From: Silvibacterium acidisoli
GTDB lineage: Bacteria > Acidobacteriota > Terriglobia > Terriglobales > Acidobacteriaceae
DNA length: 64,000 bases
Direction of reading: 5' to 3'
Assembly: GCA_022870745.1 (NCBI GenBank)
Contig: CP085323.1
Coordinates: 3,224,001-3,288,000 of the forward strand
Below, piece by piece: positions 37,645 to 45,690 of this stretch. A program made the position numbers and the translations under genes. Below the pieces are notes generated by a model that saw nothing but the letters and a program-made list of their open reading frames with translations, did no database searches and was not told the DNA's origin. Within the stretch, counting starts at the first letter, position 1. Each line of letters starts with the position of its first letter.

Positions 37645-38946
37645 ATGAGATCTCTTCTCCGCATGCGCTCTGGCGCAGCCTTTGTCCTTGCCGCGTCTCT
37701 GCTGGCATCGTTTGCAGCCGCCCAGGCCGCGACCGTGACGGGAAACGTCACCAATAAGACGAACAACAAACCCGCCGCTGGCGATGACGTCGTGCTGATC
37801 GCACTGGCGCAGGGCATGCAGGAGGCAGGCCGCACCAAGACCGATGCGAAGGGGCACTTTTCCATCGAGGTGCCGGACGGCGGTATGCACCTGGTGCGTG
37901 TGGACCACGAGAAAGCGGCCTATTTCGAGCCACTGCCTCCCGGCACGAACACGGTGAATGTGGATGTCTACGACGTCGAGCCGAAGGTGGCCGGCGTGTC
38001 CACCGAGGCGGATGTCATGCGGATCGAAGCTGGCCCGCAGGGGCTGCACGTGGTGCAGAACTATTTCGTAAAGAACGAATCGACGCCGCCGAAAACACAG
38101 TTCAGCAAGGCAGCATACGAGATCTTCGTGCAGCCGGATGCGAAGATCGAAGCTTCGGCCGCGATGGGTCCGCAGGGAATGCCGGTTGCCTCATCGCCGA
38201 TTCCAGCGGGCGATAAGGGCCACTACGCCTTTGTCTTTCCGATCCGCCCCGGAGAGACGCGCTTCCAGCTGAGCTACACGCTGCCGTACAGCGGCAGTTA
38301 CAAATTCACCCCCAGGATCTTCATGCCGGCTGACAACGTCGCCATCATGCTTCCGAAGAGCATGAAGTTCGAAGGCAGCCCGGCATTTGCCGCCGCCGAT
38401 GTCGAAGCCAGCGCACAGACCTTCCTCGCGAAGAATGTGCAGCCTTCGCAAAACCTGGAGTTTACCGTTTCAGGCACCGGTGCGATGCCGCGCGATTCGC
38501 AGCAGGCCGGCGGCGCCGCGGGCGCCCAGGGAGCGCAGCAGGGAAGCGGCGATCAGACCTCGGCGGCAAGCGACAACCGTCCGGGCGGCGGCCTGGGGAA
38601 TCCCATCGACACTCCCGATCCGCTGCAGAAGTATAAGTGGTGGATTCTCAGCGGGCTCGCAATTCTGCTGGTGATTGCAGCAGCGTTCCTTCTCCGGAGC
38701 AAGCCTGCGGGAACTGCTCCCGCCACGGCGGCTCCTTCGCCCTTGACGCCGACTCCGCAGTTTGCGGTGCTCCCGAAGACTGCGGGCGCTGGACGCGAAG
38801 GACTTCTGGCTGCTCTCAAAGAAGAGCTGTTTGCGCTCGAAACAGAGCGGCTTGAAGGGAAGATTACCGAAGCCGAATACGCGGAGTTGAAGGCTGCGCT
38901 CGAGACCGTGTTGCGCCGTGCGCTTGGCCGCCAGCCGGTGGTTTAG
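37645..38946 (+). CDS. Exported carboxypeptidase-regulatory-like protein of the ccm operon
   Basis: A 433-residue protein with a signal peptide (hydrophobic AFVLAASLLASFAAAQA), an N-terminal carboxypeptidase-regulatory (Ig-like) domain (about 28-110, VTGNVTNKTNNKPAAGDDVVLI), a beta-rich middle domain, a Gly/Ala/Gln-rich linker, one membrane segment (YKWWILSGLAILLVIAAAFLL) and a C-terminal helical tail (ALKEELFALETERLEGKITE). The last 40 residues resemble the short cytoplasmic-tail helices seen in ccm-operon proteins. ATG at 37645 has AAGGA upstream; 25 bases after the previous stop, so it belongs to the operon. A function in cytochrome maturation is inferred only from position. Confidence 0.75.
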   Translation: MRSLLRMRSGAAFVLAASLLASFAAAQAATVTGNVTNKTNNKPAAGDDVVLIALAQGMQEAGRTKTDAKGHFSIEVPDGGMHLVRVDHEKAAYFEPLPPGTNTVNVDVYDVEPKVAGVSTEADVMRIEAGPQGLHVVQNYFVKNESTPPKTQFSKAAYEIFVQPDAKIEASAAMGPQGMPVASSPIPAGDKGHYAFVFPIRPGETRFQLSYTLPYSGSYKFTPRIFMPADNVAIMLPKSMKFEGSPAFAAADVEASAQTFLAKNVQPSQNLEFTVSGTGAMPRDSQQAGGAAGAQGAQQGSGDQTSAASDNRPGGGLGNPIDTPDPLQKYKWWILSGLAILLVIAAAFLLRSKPAGTAPATAAPSPLTPTPQFAVLPKTAGAGREGLLAALKEELFALETERLEGKITEAEYAELKAALETVLRRALGRQPVV

Positions 38947-38963
38947 TCTTTAAAACCTTGCAT

Positions 38964-38996
38964 AAAAGCCTCGATCCCTATGGGATCGAGGCTTTT
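38964..38996. terminator. Bidirectional terminator between the ccm operon and S9 peptidase
   Basis: Perfect 15-base arms AAAAGCCTCGATCCC (38964-38978) and GGGATCGAGGCTTTT (38982-38996) around a 3-base loop. The stop codon of the minus-strand S9 peptidase (38978-38980) lies inside the hairpin, so the last codons of that gene form the right arm. It serves both convergent transcripts. Confidence 0.9.
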
Positions 38997-41086
38997 ACAT
39001 CTTCACCAAACGCCTTTTCGAAGAACCTGACAATGCGTTGGCGTCCGTCAAAGCCATGCCACGGTTCGGGGCTGGGATTGCCGAAGATGCCGATCGCAAG
39101 CGGTCCGTGATCTTCGCGAGGATATTGCACCATCTCTACCGGCACCTTCATCTGCCAGAGCGCGCGATACATTTCAAGGCTCTGCCCAAGCGGGTCGGTG
39201 CGGTCGGCTTCGCCCTGGATCAGCATGAAGGGTGTCTTCGCTTTGCTTGCGCCGGCGAGCGGGCTCTGCTTCCACGCGTCCGCCATATGATCCCAGGGAT
39301 AGCCGTAGAACCAGCGGTCATAGTAGGAGCCGGCTTCGGTGCCGTATTCGCTGAACTGGTCGATCACCGGAGCCATGCTGATGACGCCTTTAAAGCGGTC
39401 GGTCTTGCCCTCGACAAAGCCCGCCATTTCGCCGCCGTAGCTGTAGCCCATCAGACCCATCTTGTTTGTATCGACAGGAAATTTCGCGACGACTGTATCG
39501 ACTCCGGCCATGATGTCCCGATAGTCGGCTCCTCCAAGGTCGTTCTTGTTGGCCGCTGCGAACGAAGCTCCGTAACCGGTGCTTCCGCGCGGATTGGTGC
39601 GCAGCACGGCCCATCCCTGCCCGATGAGGAACTGTATCAGCGGGTAGTAAGCATCTTCGAAGGCTCCGGTCGGTCCGCCGTGCACATCGACCACGAGCGG
39701 CACCTTGCCGGACTTTGCCTGCGGCGGCAGATAGAGAAGACCCTCGATGGTCAACCCTTCATTGGTCCACGAAACAAGCTGCGATGCTGCACTCGGCCAG
39801 TTTGCTGGCACCATCGCAGGAGTATCGAGAGTGTGCGCGCTGCGACCGGGCTTTTCCGCGAAGTAAAGCGCAGGCGGTTGCGTGCTGCTCGACCCAATCC
39901 AGACCCAGCCCGAGTGCGAAGCGTTGGTGTTCCACTGCGTAACCGTGGCAGTTTCAAATGGAATCGGTTCGAATTTCGCATTATCCGATCTTGGATCGAT
40001 CCGCATTGCGCCGAGACGTGTGCCTACCTGCACCGGGACAAGGACACCACTTCCATCTGTCAAAGGCGGCTCGTGATATACGGTGCCGCCGAACTTCGCT
40101 GTCAGGTTGCGAAGACTGCCATCAGCAAGGCTCAGCGCATAGACATCGTGATAGCCGGGAGGCGCGTCCTGCTCAGCCTGCGCCGATAGGATGAATTGTT
40201 TGCCGTCTTCCGACCACACGCCACTCTGTGCCGTCGGCGGCAGTTTCTCGATCTGAGTGGGATGCGTCAAATCGTTCGTCGAGACCATCCAGCCTTTGTT
40301 GGCAGGCTGCAGATCTCCCGCGCCATTCATCGGGCCTGAAATGGCAATCAGCCGGTCGCCCTGCTTGCTCCATGCAACGCTTTCGACATTTGGAGCGATG
40401 GACACCGGGTTCAGCTTCTCGTCGCTCATGCTGAGCAGGTAGAGGCGCGAGCCGTGTTCGCCATGATCGACCCACACCGCGTCGGCCTTTTCGTCGTGCT
40501 GCTTCTTCTCGCCGGGCGTCTCAGGATCCTCGGCGAGTATGGCGATGAATTTTCCATCGGGAGACACGCTGTAGTTTTCGACATCGATTGGTAGCCGCTC
40601 TGCCTTCGTCTCTTTCGCGTCCTTGCGTGGCGGAACCGCATCGGCCTTATCGGATTCATCGACAGGCGGCGCGATCTTCAGATCGTAAGGGCGCGCCTCG
40701 CCCAGTTCCATCGGCAGGCGGTAGAGCTGCGTGTGGTCGCCGCGATGCGCGAGGAAGAGAATGCCGTCGCCGTCGGGCATCCATTGGCCGCTGAACTCGC
40801 CTCGCTTCGCACTGGCGGGGCTCCAGGTGAGCTGGCGGGACTTGTTGGTGCGGATATCCACGAGCCATAGGTGGCTCTTTGCTCCGTCGGCAGTCGAATC
40901 AGCAATCTGCACGAGGACGCTATGGCCGTCTGGCGAGAGCTTTGGCTGCGTCATCGAGCGTACGTGGCGCAGGTCCTCATTACTGGGAAAGCGAGCCTGG
41001 TCGGCGGCAAATGCGACAGCAGGTAAAGCAGTGCATAGCGTCAGAAACGCGAAAGAACGAAAGGATGTCACCATGCGGTACAGCAT
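38978..41086 (-). CDS. Exported S9 family prolyl oligopeptidase
   Basis: A 702-residue serine peptidase (prolyl oligopeptidase/acylaminoacyl-peptidase type). Signal peptide MLYRMVTSFRSFAFLTLCTA... (ATG at 41074, M5, is an alternative start). Residues about 35-400 form a beta-propeller with TolB-like repeats (HVRSMTQPKLSPDGHSVLV); about 440-702 the alpha/beta hydrolase with nucleophile Ser in MGYSYGGEMAGF, Asp in QGEADRTDPLG and His in EDHGPLAIG. It cleaves small peptides, probably in the periplasm. No neighbour links it to a pathway. The 3' end is in a bidirectional terminator. Confidence 0.9.
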   Translation of the reverse strand: MLYRMVTSFRSFAFLTLCTALPAVAFAADQARFPSNEDLRHVRSMTQPKLSPDGHSVLVQIADSTADGAKSHLWLVDIRTNKSRQLTWSPASAKRGEFSGQWMPDGDGILFLAHRGDHTQLYRLPMELGEARPYDLKIAPPVDESDKADAVPPRKDAKETKAERLPIDVENYSVSPDGKFIAILAEDPETPGEKKQHDEKADAVWVDHGEHGSRLYLLSMSDEKLNPVSIAPNVESVAWSKQGDRLIAISGPMNGAGDLQPANKGWMVSTNDLTHPTQIEKLPPTAQSGVWSEDGKQFILSAQAEQDAPPGYHDVYALSLADGSLRNLTAKFGGTVYHEPPLTDGSGVLVPVQVGTRLGAMRIDPRSDNAKFEPIPFETATVTQWNTNASHSGWVWIGSSSTQPPALYFAEKPGRSAHTLDTPAMVPANWPSAASQLVSWTNEGLTIEGLLYLPPQAKSGKVPLVVDVHGGPTGAFEDAYYPLIQFLIGQGWAVLRTNPRGSTGYGASFAAANKNDLGGADYRDIMAGVDTVVAKFPVDTNKMGLMGYSYGGEMAGFVEGKTDRFKGVISMAPVIDQFSEYGTEAGSYYDRWFYGYPWDHMADAWKQSPLAGASKAKTPFMLIQGEADRTDPLGQSLEMYRALWQMKVPVEMVQYPREDHGPLAIGIFGNPSPEPWHGFDGRQRIVRFFEKAFGEDVKASIP

Positions 41087-41134
41087 ACCGTTTGTCCGGC
41101 AACTTCACTAGCTGGAAACAGATAGACTTGAGCC

Positions 41135-41839
41135 ATGCTGCACATCCTCAATCCCATTCCCGCCGAGAGCATTCGCCTGATCGTCTTCGACCTCGATGGC
41201 ACGCTGATCGACTCGCAGGTAGACCTCGCTAACTCGGTGAACGCGATGCTGACACAGATGGGACGACAGGCGTTGCCCCAGGCCGTGATCGCGACCTATA
41301 TCGGAGATGGCGCAGGCATGCTGGTGCGACGCGCGCTGGGCGATCCCGCGGATGAGCACCTGGTGGAGGATGGTCTGAATCGCTTTCTCGCCTATTACCG
41401 CGAGCACAAGCTGGACAATACCTACGTTTATCCCGGAGTCTTCGAGTCTCTCGGTGCTCTGCGCCTGCTGCACGACGGCAGCGAGAGAAAAATGGCGGTG
41501 CTGACGAATAAGCCGATCGGGCCATCGCTCGCCATCTGCGAAGCTCTCGGACTAAGTCCCTATTTCTTCCAGATTTACGGCGGGAATAGCTTTCCGACAA
41601 AAAAACCTGACCCCGAAGGGTTAATCACCCTGATACGCGAAGCAGGTGTGGAACCCGCGCAAACACTGATGATCGGCGATTCCGAGGTCGATATTCTTAC
41701 TGCGAGGCGGTCTGGAGCGTGGGCACTGGGTTGCCGATTTGGACTTTCATCGCATACATTGGAAACCATACCTTCTGACTGCATGGTCGATGCAGCATCA
41801 GAGTGGGCGGCGGCATTACGGCTGTCCAGGACAACATAA
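41135..41839 (+). CDS. gph: HAD phosphatase, phosphoglycolate phosphatase-like
   Basis: A 234-residue haloacid dehalogenase-type phosphatase. Motif I is FDLDGTLIDSQ, motif II TNKPIG (Thr), and motif III plus IV Lys and GDSEVDILTA (KKPDPEG before it) are intact. The cap domain and length match the Gph/PgmB group, which removes phosphate from 2-phosphoglycolate or similar. The exact substrate cannot be fixed. It stands alone and is divergent from the S9 peptidase. Confidence 0.85.
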   Translation: MLHILNPIPAESIRLIVFDLDGTLIDSQVDLANSVNAMLTQMGRQALPQAVIATYIGDGAGMLVRRALGDPADEHLVEDGLNRFLAYYREHKLDNTYVYPGVFESLGALRLLHDGSERKMAVLTNKPIGPSLAICEALGLSPYFFQIYGGNSFPTKKPDPEGLITLIREAGVEPAQTLMIGDSEVDILTARRSGAWALGCRFGLSSHTLETIPSDCMVDAASEWAAALRLSRTT

Positions 41840-42016
41840 ATAACTTCGACCGCCAATTCTTCGGAGCCATCTACGCGACATTCTGCACAGGCACGCTAAT
41901 GCTGCCTGCTGTTTGTATTTTTGTTCTGCCAGTCGGTTCTAGTACTACAGGTCAATCTGGCTAACCCACGAACCAGCCGGTTCGGGCCTCCATCTTGTTG
42001 TCTTGAGGAGAAGACC

Positions 42017-44671
42017 TTGCGTTCTTGCGTCCTGATCTCCGCGCTTTTAGCGTGTCCGATTCTTTCTGCCCAGGCTCCTGCCGCTTCGCCTGCCGCGCTT
42101 GCCGCCGCAGCCAAAACTGCTTCTGTGAATGGAACTGTAGCTGACGAGAGTGGAGCCATCATTCCGGGTGCGCAGGTCGTTATAACGGATGCCGCAGGGA
42201 AGACCATCGCATCGGCGACGACGGATGCAGCTGGCGCCTTCCGCATTCCTGTTCAGGTCTCCGGGACTTACAGTATCTCGGTGACGCTTGCAGGCTTTCA
42301 GCCGTACAGCACTGGTGTATCGATCGAGGCGGGCAAGTCTCCCAGCGCGATGAAGATCACGCTGGCGGTTGCGACTTCGGTGCAGCAGGTCGAGGTGAAT
42401 GCCGGTTCGCAGACTGACCTGACGGCGACCGAGAACAACGGTGACACCTCGACCATGTCGGCGAAGGACATCAAGGATCTCCCCGTCTTCGACAACGACC
42501 TTGTCACCGCGATGGGAAGCTTTCTCGATGCCGGGCAGGCTGGCACAGCAGGCTCGGGCCTGATGGTCGATGGCGTCGAGGCCAATCGCGCCATGGTCTC
42601 GCCTTCGGCGATCCAGGAAGTGCACATCAACCAGGATGCCTACTCCGCGCAATATTACAACCCCGGCCGCGGACAAATGGAGATCATCACCAAGCAGTCC
42701 ACTGACACGTATCACGGCCAGTTCAACTTTACCTTTCGTGATGCAGCGCTCAATGCGCAGCAGGGCTTCTCGCCGACCAAGGCACCGGAGCAGCGGCGCA
42801 TCTACGAAGGCAATCTGACCGGTCCGGTCGCGCACCTCAAGAACACAATGTTCCTCTTCTCGTTCAACCGCGCCGAGGAAGACCTGACCTCGGTGGTGAA
42901 TGCGACGGTCGCGCCGACGACCGATAATCCAAGCGGCATCTACAACGTCAACGTGCCCTCGCCGACACGCGATACCGAGTTCTCGATCCGCGTAGGACAC
43001 CAGTTCAGCGATAAGAACAGCGCTTCGCTGATGTACGCCTATCAGGACGCGACCAATCGCAACAGCGGCATCGGCAACCAGACGCTGCCTGAAGCGGGAT
43101 ATAACACCGAGACCCGCGAAGACGACCTGATCTTCCACAACGACTACATCATCTCCGCGTCGAAGCTGAACCAGTTCTCGCTGGTGGGGGAGAGAACCTA
43201 CTTCCCGATGTCGGACGTGCAGGAAGGCCCGCGCCTGGTTGTGAACGGCAACTACGTCGGCGGCAGCGCGCAGACCGACCAGGTAGCCAGCGAATACAAC
43301 GTGCGCGGCAGCGATATCGTTACGTGGACGCAGGGACCGCACAACCTGAAGTTCGGCGTAAACCTGCCGCACCTGAGCCGCCGCGTCTTCGACGACAACA
43401 CCAATCGCGCTGGCACTTATACCTACAGCCCGACGTACGCAGCAGACGGCTCGGTGATCGCCACCTCGATCCAGAATGAGCAGGCCGGCAACCCCTCCGG
43501 CTACACCGCCAAAGAAGGACAGGTCCGCTTCGTCTATCACCAGCAGGAGACCGGCGCCTTCGTCCAGGACCAGATCAAGCTGACGCACCGCTTCTCGCTG
43601 ACTCCCGGCCTGCGTTACGACTGGCAGAACTTTCTCAGCAGCGATGTGAACAACTTTTCGCCGCGCCTGTCGTTCGCGCTGGTGCTCGATCAGAAGCATG
43701 AGATGGTGCTGCGCGGCGGTGGCGGTGTTTACTACGACCGCATCGGCTCCAGCCCTACACTCGACATTGCACGTTATGAACACGCAGAGCTTCGCCTGTT
43801 CCAGATCTCTTCGAACCAGCAGTCGCTCTGCTATCCCATCTCCGATTGCGTGAATGAGGAGACGCTTGCGCCTTCGCTCGTCGAGCGCGCGCCAGGCATC
43901 AAGACGCCTTACCAGATCAACTACGGTATTTCGCTCGATCGCAAGGTCGGCCAGGGCGGAACGATTTCCATCGGCGGACGCATGAATCGCGGCGTCGATC
44001 TCTTCCGCTCGATCGACATCAACGCGCCGCTGCCGCCGAACTATTCAGGCCGTCCCGACGCAGCCATCTCGCAGTATCGGCAGATTCAGTCGGCAGCCAC
44101 GCAGAATGGCTCGGCTCTCGACATCAACTATCGTGGCCGCCTCAATCGCTACTTCACCGGCTTCGCCTGGTACACATGGAGCCACTACGGCAACAACACC
44201 AGCGGCATCAGCTGGTTCCCGCAGAACCAGCAGGATCCGAAAGCGGAGTGGGGCCCTGCCGACTGGGACCAGCGCAACCACTTCGGCTTCTACGGCATGT
44301 TCAACCCGGAGCACCTGCTCAACCTTGGTGTGGGTGTCTTCGCGAACAGCGGCAAGCCGTGGACGGTGCTGACCGGTACCGACGCATACGGAGATAACCT
44401 CTTCAACGCGCGTCCCGAAGGCGTTGCGCGTAACTCGGAGATCGGTCCCGACTACGCCGACCTCGACCTCCGCTGGGGATACGACTTCAAGCTGCAGCCG
44501 AAGGAAACCGACAAGAGCCCGACCATCGGTGTCTCGGTGTCATCGTTCGACGTGCTGAACCATCTGAACGGCTCTTACGTCGACACGACGCAGGGCAGTG
44601 AAGACTTCGGCCAGGTGACCAGCGCACTGCCTCCGCGCAGGGTGCAGCTGGCCATGCGTTTGAACTTCTAA
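42017..44671 (+). CDS. TonB-dependent receptor, Oar-like, TTG start
   Basis: An 884-residue outer-membrane receptor. The start is TTG at 42017, decided by GAGGAG at 42005-42010 (6-base spacing); the upstream ATG would place 32 non-signal residues first. Signal peptide MRSCVLISALLACPILSAQA. Carboxypeptidase-regulatory domain (about 35-110, NGTVADESGAIIPGAQVVIT...FRIPVQVSG), plug with LMVDGVEANRAMVSP and a barrel ending in VQLAMRLNF (Phe end). Much shorter barrel than the first receptor. A CGAACC/GGTTCG hairpin (41969-41984) is in the leader. The ligand is unknown; it converges with oxyR and overlaps its stop by 4 bases. Confidence 0.9.
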   Translation: MRSCVLISALLACPILSAQAPAASPAALAAAAKTASVNGTVADESGAIIPGAQVVITDAAGKTIASATTDAAGAFRIPVQVSGTYSISVTLAGFQPYSTGVSIEAGKSPSAMKITLAVATSVQQVEVNAGSQTDLTATENNGDTSTMSAKDIKDLPVFDNDLVTAMGSFLDAGQAGTAGSGLMVDGVEANRAMVSPSAIQEVHINQDAYSAQYYNPGRGQMEIITKQSTDTYHGQFNFTFRDAALNAQQGFSPTKAPEQRRIYEGNLTGPVAHLKNTMFLFSFNRAEEDLTSVVNATVAPTTDNPSGIYNVNVPSPTRDTEFSIRVGHQFSDKNSASLMYAYQDATNRNSGIGNQTLPEAGYNTETREDDLIFHNDYIISASKLNQFSLVGERTYFPMSDVQEGPRLVVNGNYVGGSAQTDQVASEYNVRGSDIVTWTQGPHNLKFGVNLPHLSRRVFDDNTNRAGTYTYSPTYAADGSVIATSIQNEQAGNPSGYTAKEGQVRFVYHQQETGAFVQDQIKLTHRFSLTPGLRYDWQNFLSSDVNNFSPRLSFALVLDQKHEMVLRGGGGVYYDRIGSSPTLDIARYEHAELRLFQISSNQQSLCYPISDCVNEETLAPSLVERAPGIKTPYQINYGISLDRKVGQGGTISIGGRMNRGVDLFRSIDINAPLPPNYSGRPDAAISQYRQIQSAATQNGSALDINYRGRLNRYFTGFAWYTWSHYGNNTSGISWFPQNQQDPKAEWGPADWDQRNHFGFYGMFNPEHLLNLGVGVFANSGKPWTVLTGTDAYGDNLFNARPEGVARNSEIGPDYADLDLRWGYDFKLQPKETDKSPTIGVSVSSFDVLNHLNGSYVDTTQGSEDFGQVTSALPPRRVQLAMRLNF

Positions 44672-45543
44672 CTCACCTCGGTCTTCAGGTGTTTAAGGAA
44701 GGCCTGCTGTACCCGATTGAACGATCGTCCTCGCAGGGTTGCGGCGACGATCGTTCTCGAGGCCTGCGCATCGCCGATCTTCACGTAGCAGCAGGCGACG
44801 CCGCGATCGACGGCCATCTCCGGCACAAGCGATACGCCAATACCTGCCGCAACCATGCCAAGCAGGCTGCTGAACTGCCCACTCTCGAAGGCGATCTTGG
44901 GATTCAGGTGTGCGCGTGTGCAGGCGGCGATGCTGATATCGCGAAAGCAATGGCTGTCGCGCAGCAGCACGAAGGGTTCCCCGCGAAGCTCCTTCAACGA
45001 AAGGCTCTTGGACGCTGCACGCGGATGGTTCTTCGGCAGCGCGGCGAAAAGCGGCTCGGTGCGCAGGGTGATCAGCTCCAGATCCTTGTGCCGCAATGGA
45101 AGCGAAAGAATTGCAAGATCGATCGCGTGATTACGCAGGCTTTCAAGCAGCACCGGCGTGGTCTCTTCAACAATCCGCAGCTTCGCTTCCGCATACTTTT
45201 TCGAAAACCCTGCGACCTGCTTGGGAATGATGTAAGGCGCGATGGTTGGAATTACTCCAACCGTGACGCTGCCGCGAACGTCGGCCTTCTTGTCTTCCAC
45301 CTCGCTGCGGGCCGCCTCCATCTGATGCAGGATGGATCGTGCGTAAGGCAGGAAGGTCCGGCCGGCCTCTGTAAGACGGACACTGCGTCCGAGCCGGTCA
45401 AAAAGCCGGGAGCCGAGATCCTCTTCCAGTTTTGAAACCTGTTGGGAAAGCGAGGGTTGAGCGACATGGCATCGTTCGGCGGCGCGGCTGAAGCTGCCAG
45501 TGTCGGCGATTGCGCAGACATAGCGCAGTTGATGGAATTCCAT
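44668..45543 (-). CDS. oxyR: Hydrogen-peroxide-sensing LysR-type regulator OxyR
   Basis: A 291-residue LysR-type activator with an N-terminal winged HTH (QLRYVCAIADTGSFSRAAER...SQQVSKLEEDLGSRLF) and a substrate-binding-like redox domain. By direct count the residues that define OxyR occur at the E. coli positions: T100 (VIPTIAPY), H198 and C199 (DSHCFRD) and C208 (ISIAACTR), with eight residues between the two Cys. The peroxide-reactive Cys199 and resolving Cys208 are therefore both present. It would activate peroxide-defence genes (katG, ahpC etc. are not in the window). An OxyR-type box overlaps its start. Divergent from uvrB by 147 bases. Confidence 0.95.
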   Translation of the reverse strand: MEFHQLRYVCAIADTGSFSRAAERCHVAQPSLSQQVSKLEEDLGSRLFDRLGRSVRLTEAGRTFLPYARSILHQMEAARSEVEDKKADVRGSVTVGVIPTIAPYIIPKQVAGFSKKYAEAKLRIVEETTPVLLESLRNHAIDLAILSLPLRHKDLELITLRTEPLFAALPKNHPRAASKSLSLKELRGEPFVLLRDSHCFRDISIAACTRAHLNPKIAFESGQFSSLLGMVAAGIGVSLVPEMAVDRGVACCYVKIGDAQASRTIVAATLRGRSFNRVQQAFLKHLKTEVS

Positions 45544-45556
45544 AGGTAATGCCTAT
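45542..45556. promoter_or_regulatory. OxyR-type operator
   Basis: ATAGGTAATGCCTAT matches the known OxyR half-site ATAGntnnnanCTAT in length (4+7+4) and in both ATAG and CTAT ends; it also has the LysR T-N11-A core. It overlaps the oxyR ATG (45541-45543), the position expected for negative autoregulation. A second half-site 22 bases on is degenerate (only a shifted CTAT at 45571-45574). Inference from the motif, not shown experimentally. Confidence 0.6.
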
Positions 45557-45690
45557 GCTCCTCTGGGTAACTATAAGCTTTTCGTGGGCTAATGTCTGCC
45601 CAGGTCCGGCTCGGTCACAGACCCTGAGAAATGTCAGGATGCTTTCGGGGAGCCTGTTATCTGTCTCTCACATCTCTTAAAATTGGAGAT

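Noticed and set aside
42047-43783. 578-codon minus-strand frame opposite the second TonB receptor
   Set aside because: Low-complexity Arg/Val/Ala antisense shadow, no motifs; the plus strand is a clear receptor.
45564-45578. Second OxyR half-site beside the box at 45542
   Set aside because: Only a CTAT displaced by four bases is present; spacing does not fit the tandem-dimer consensus.
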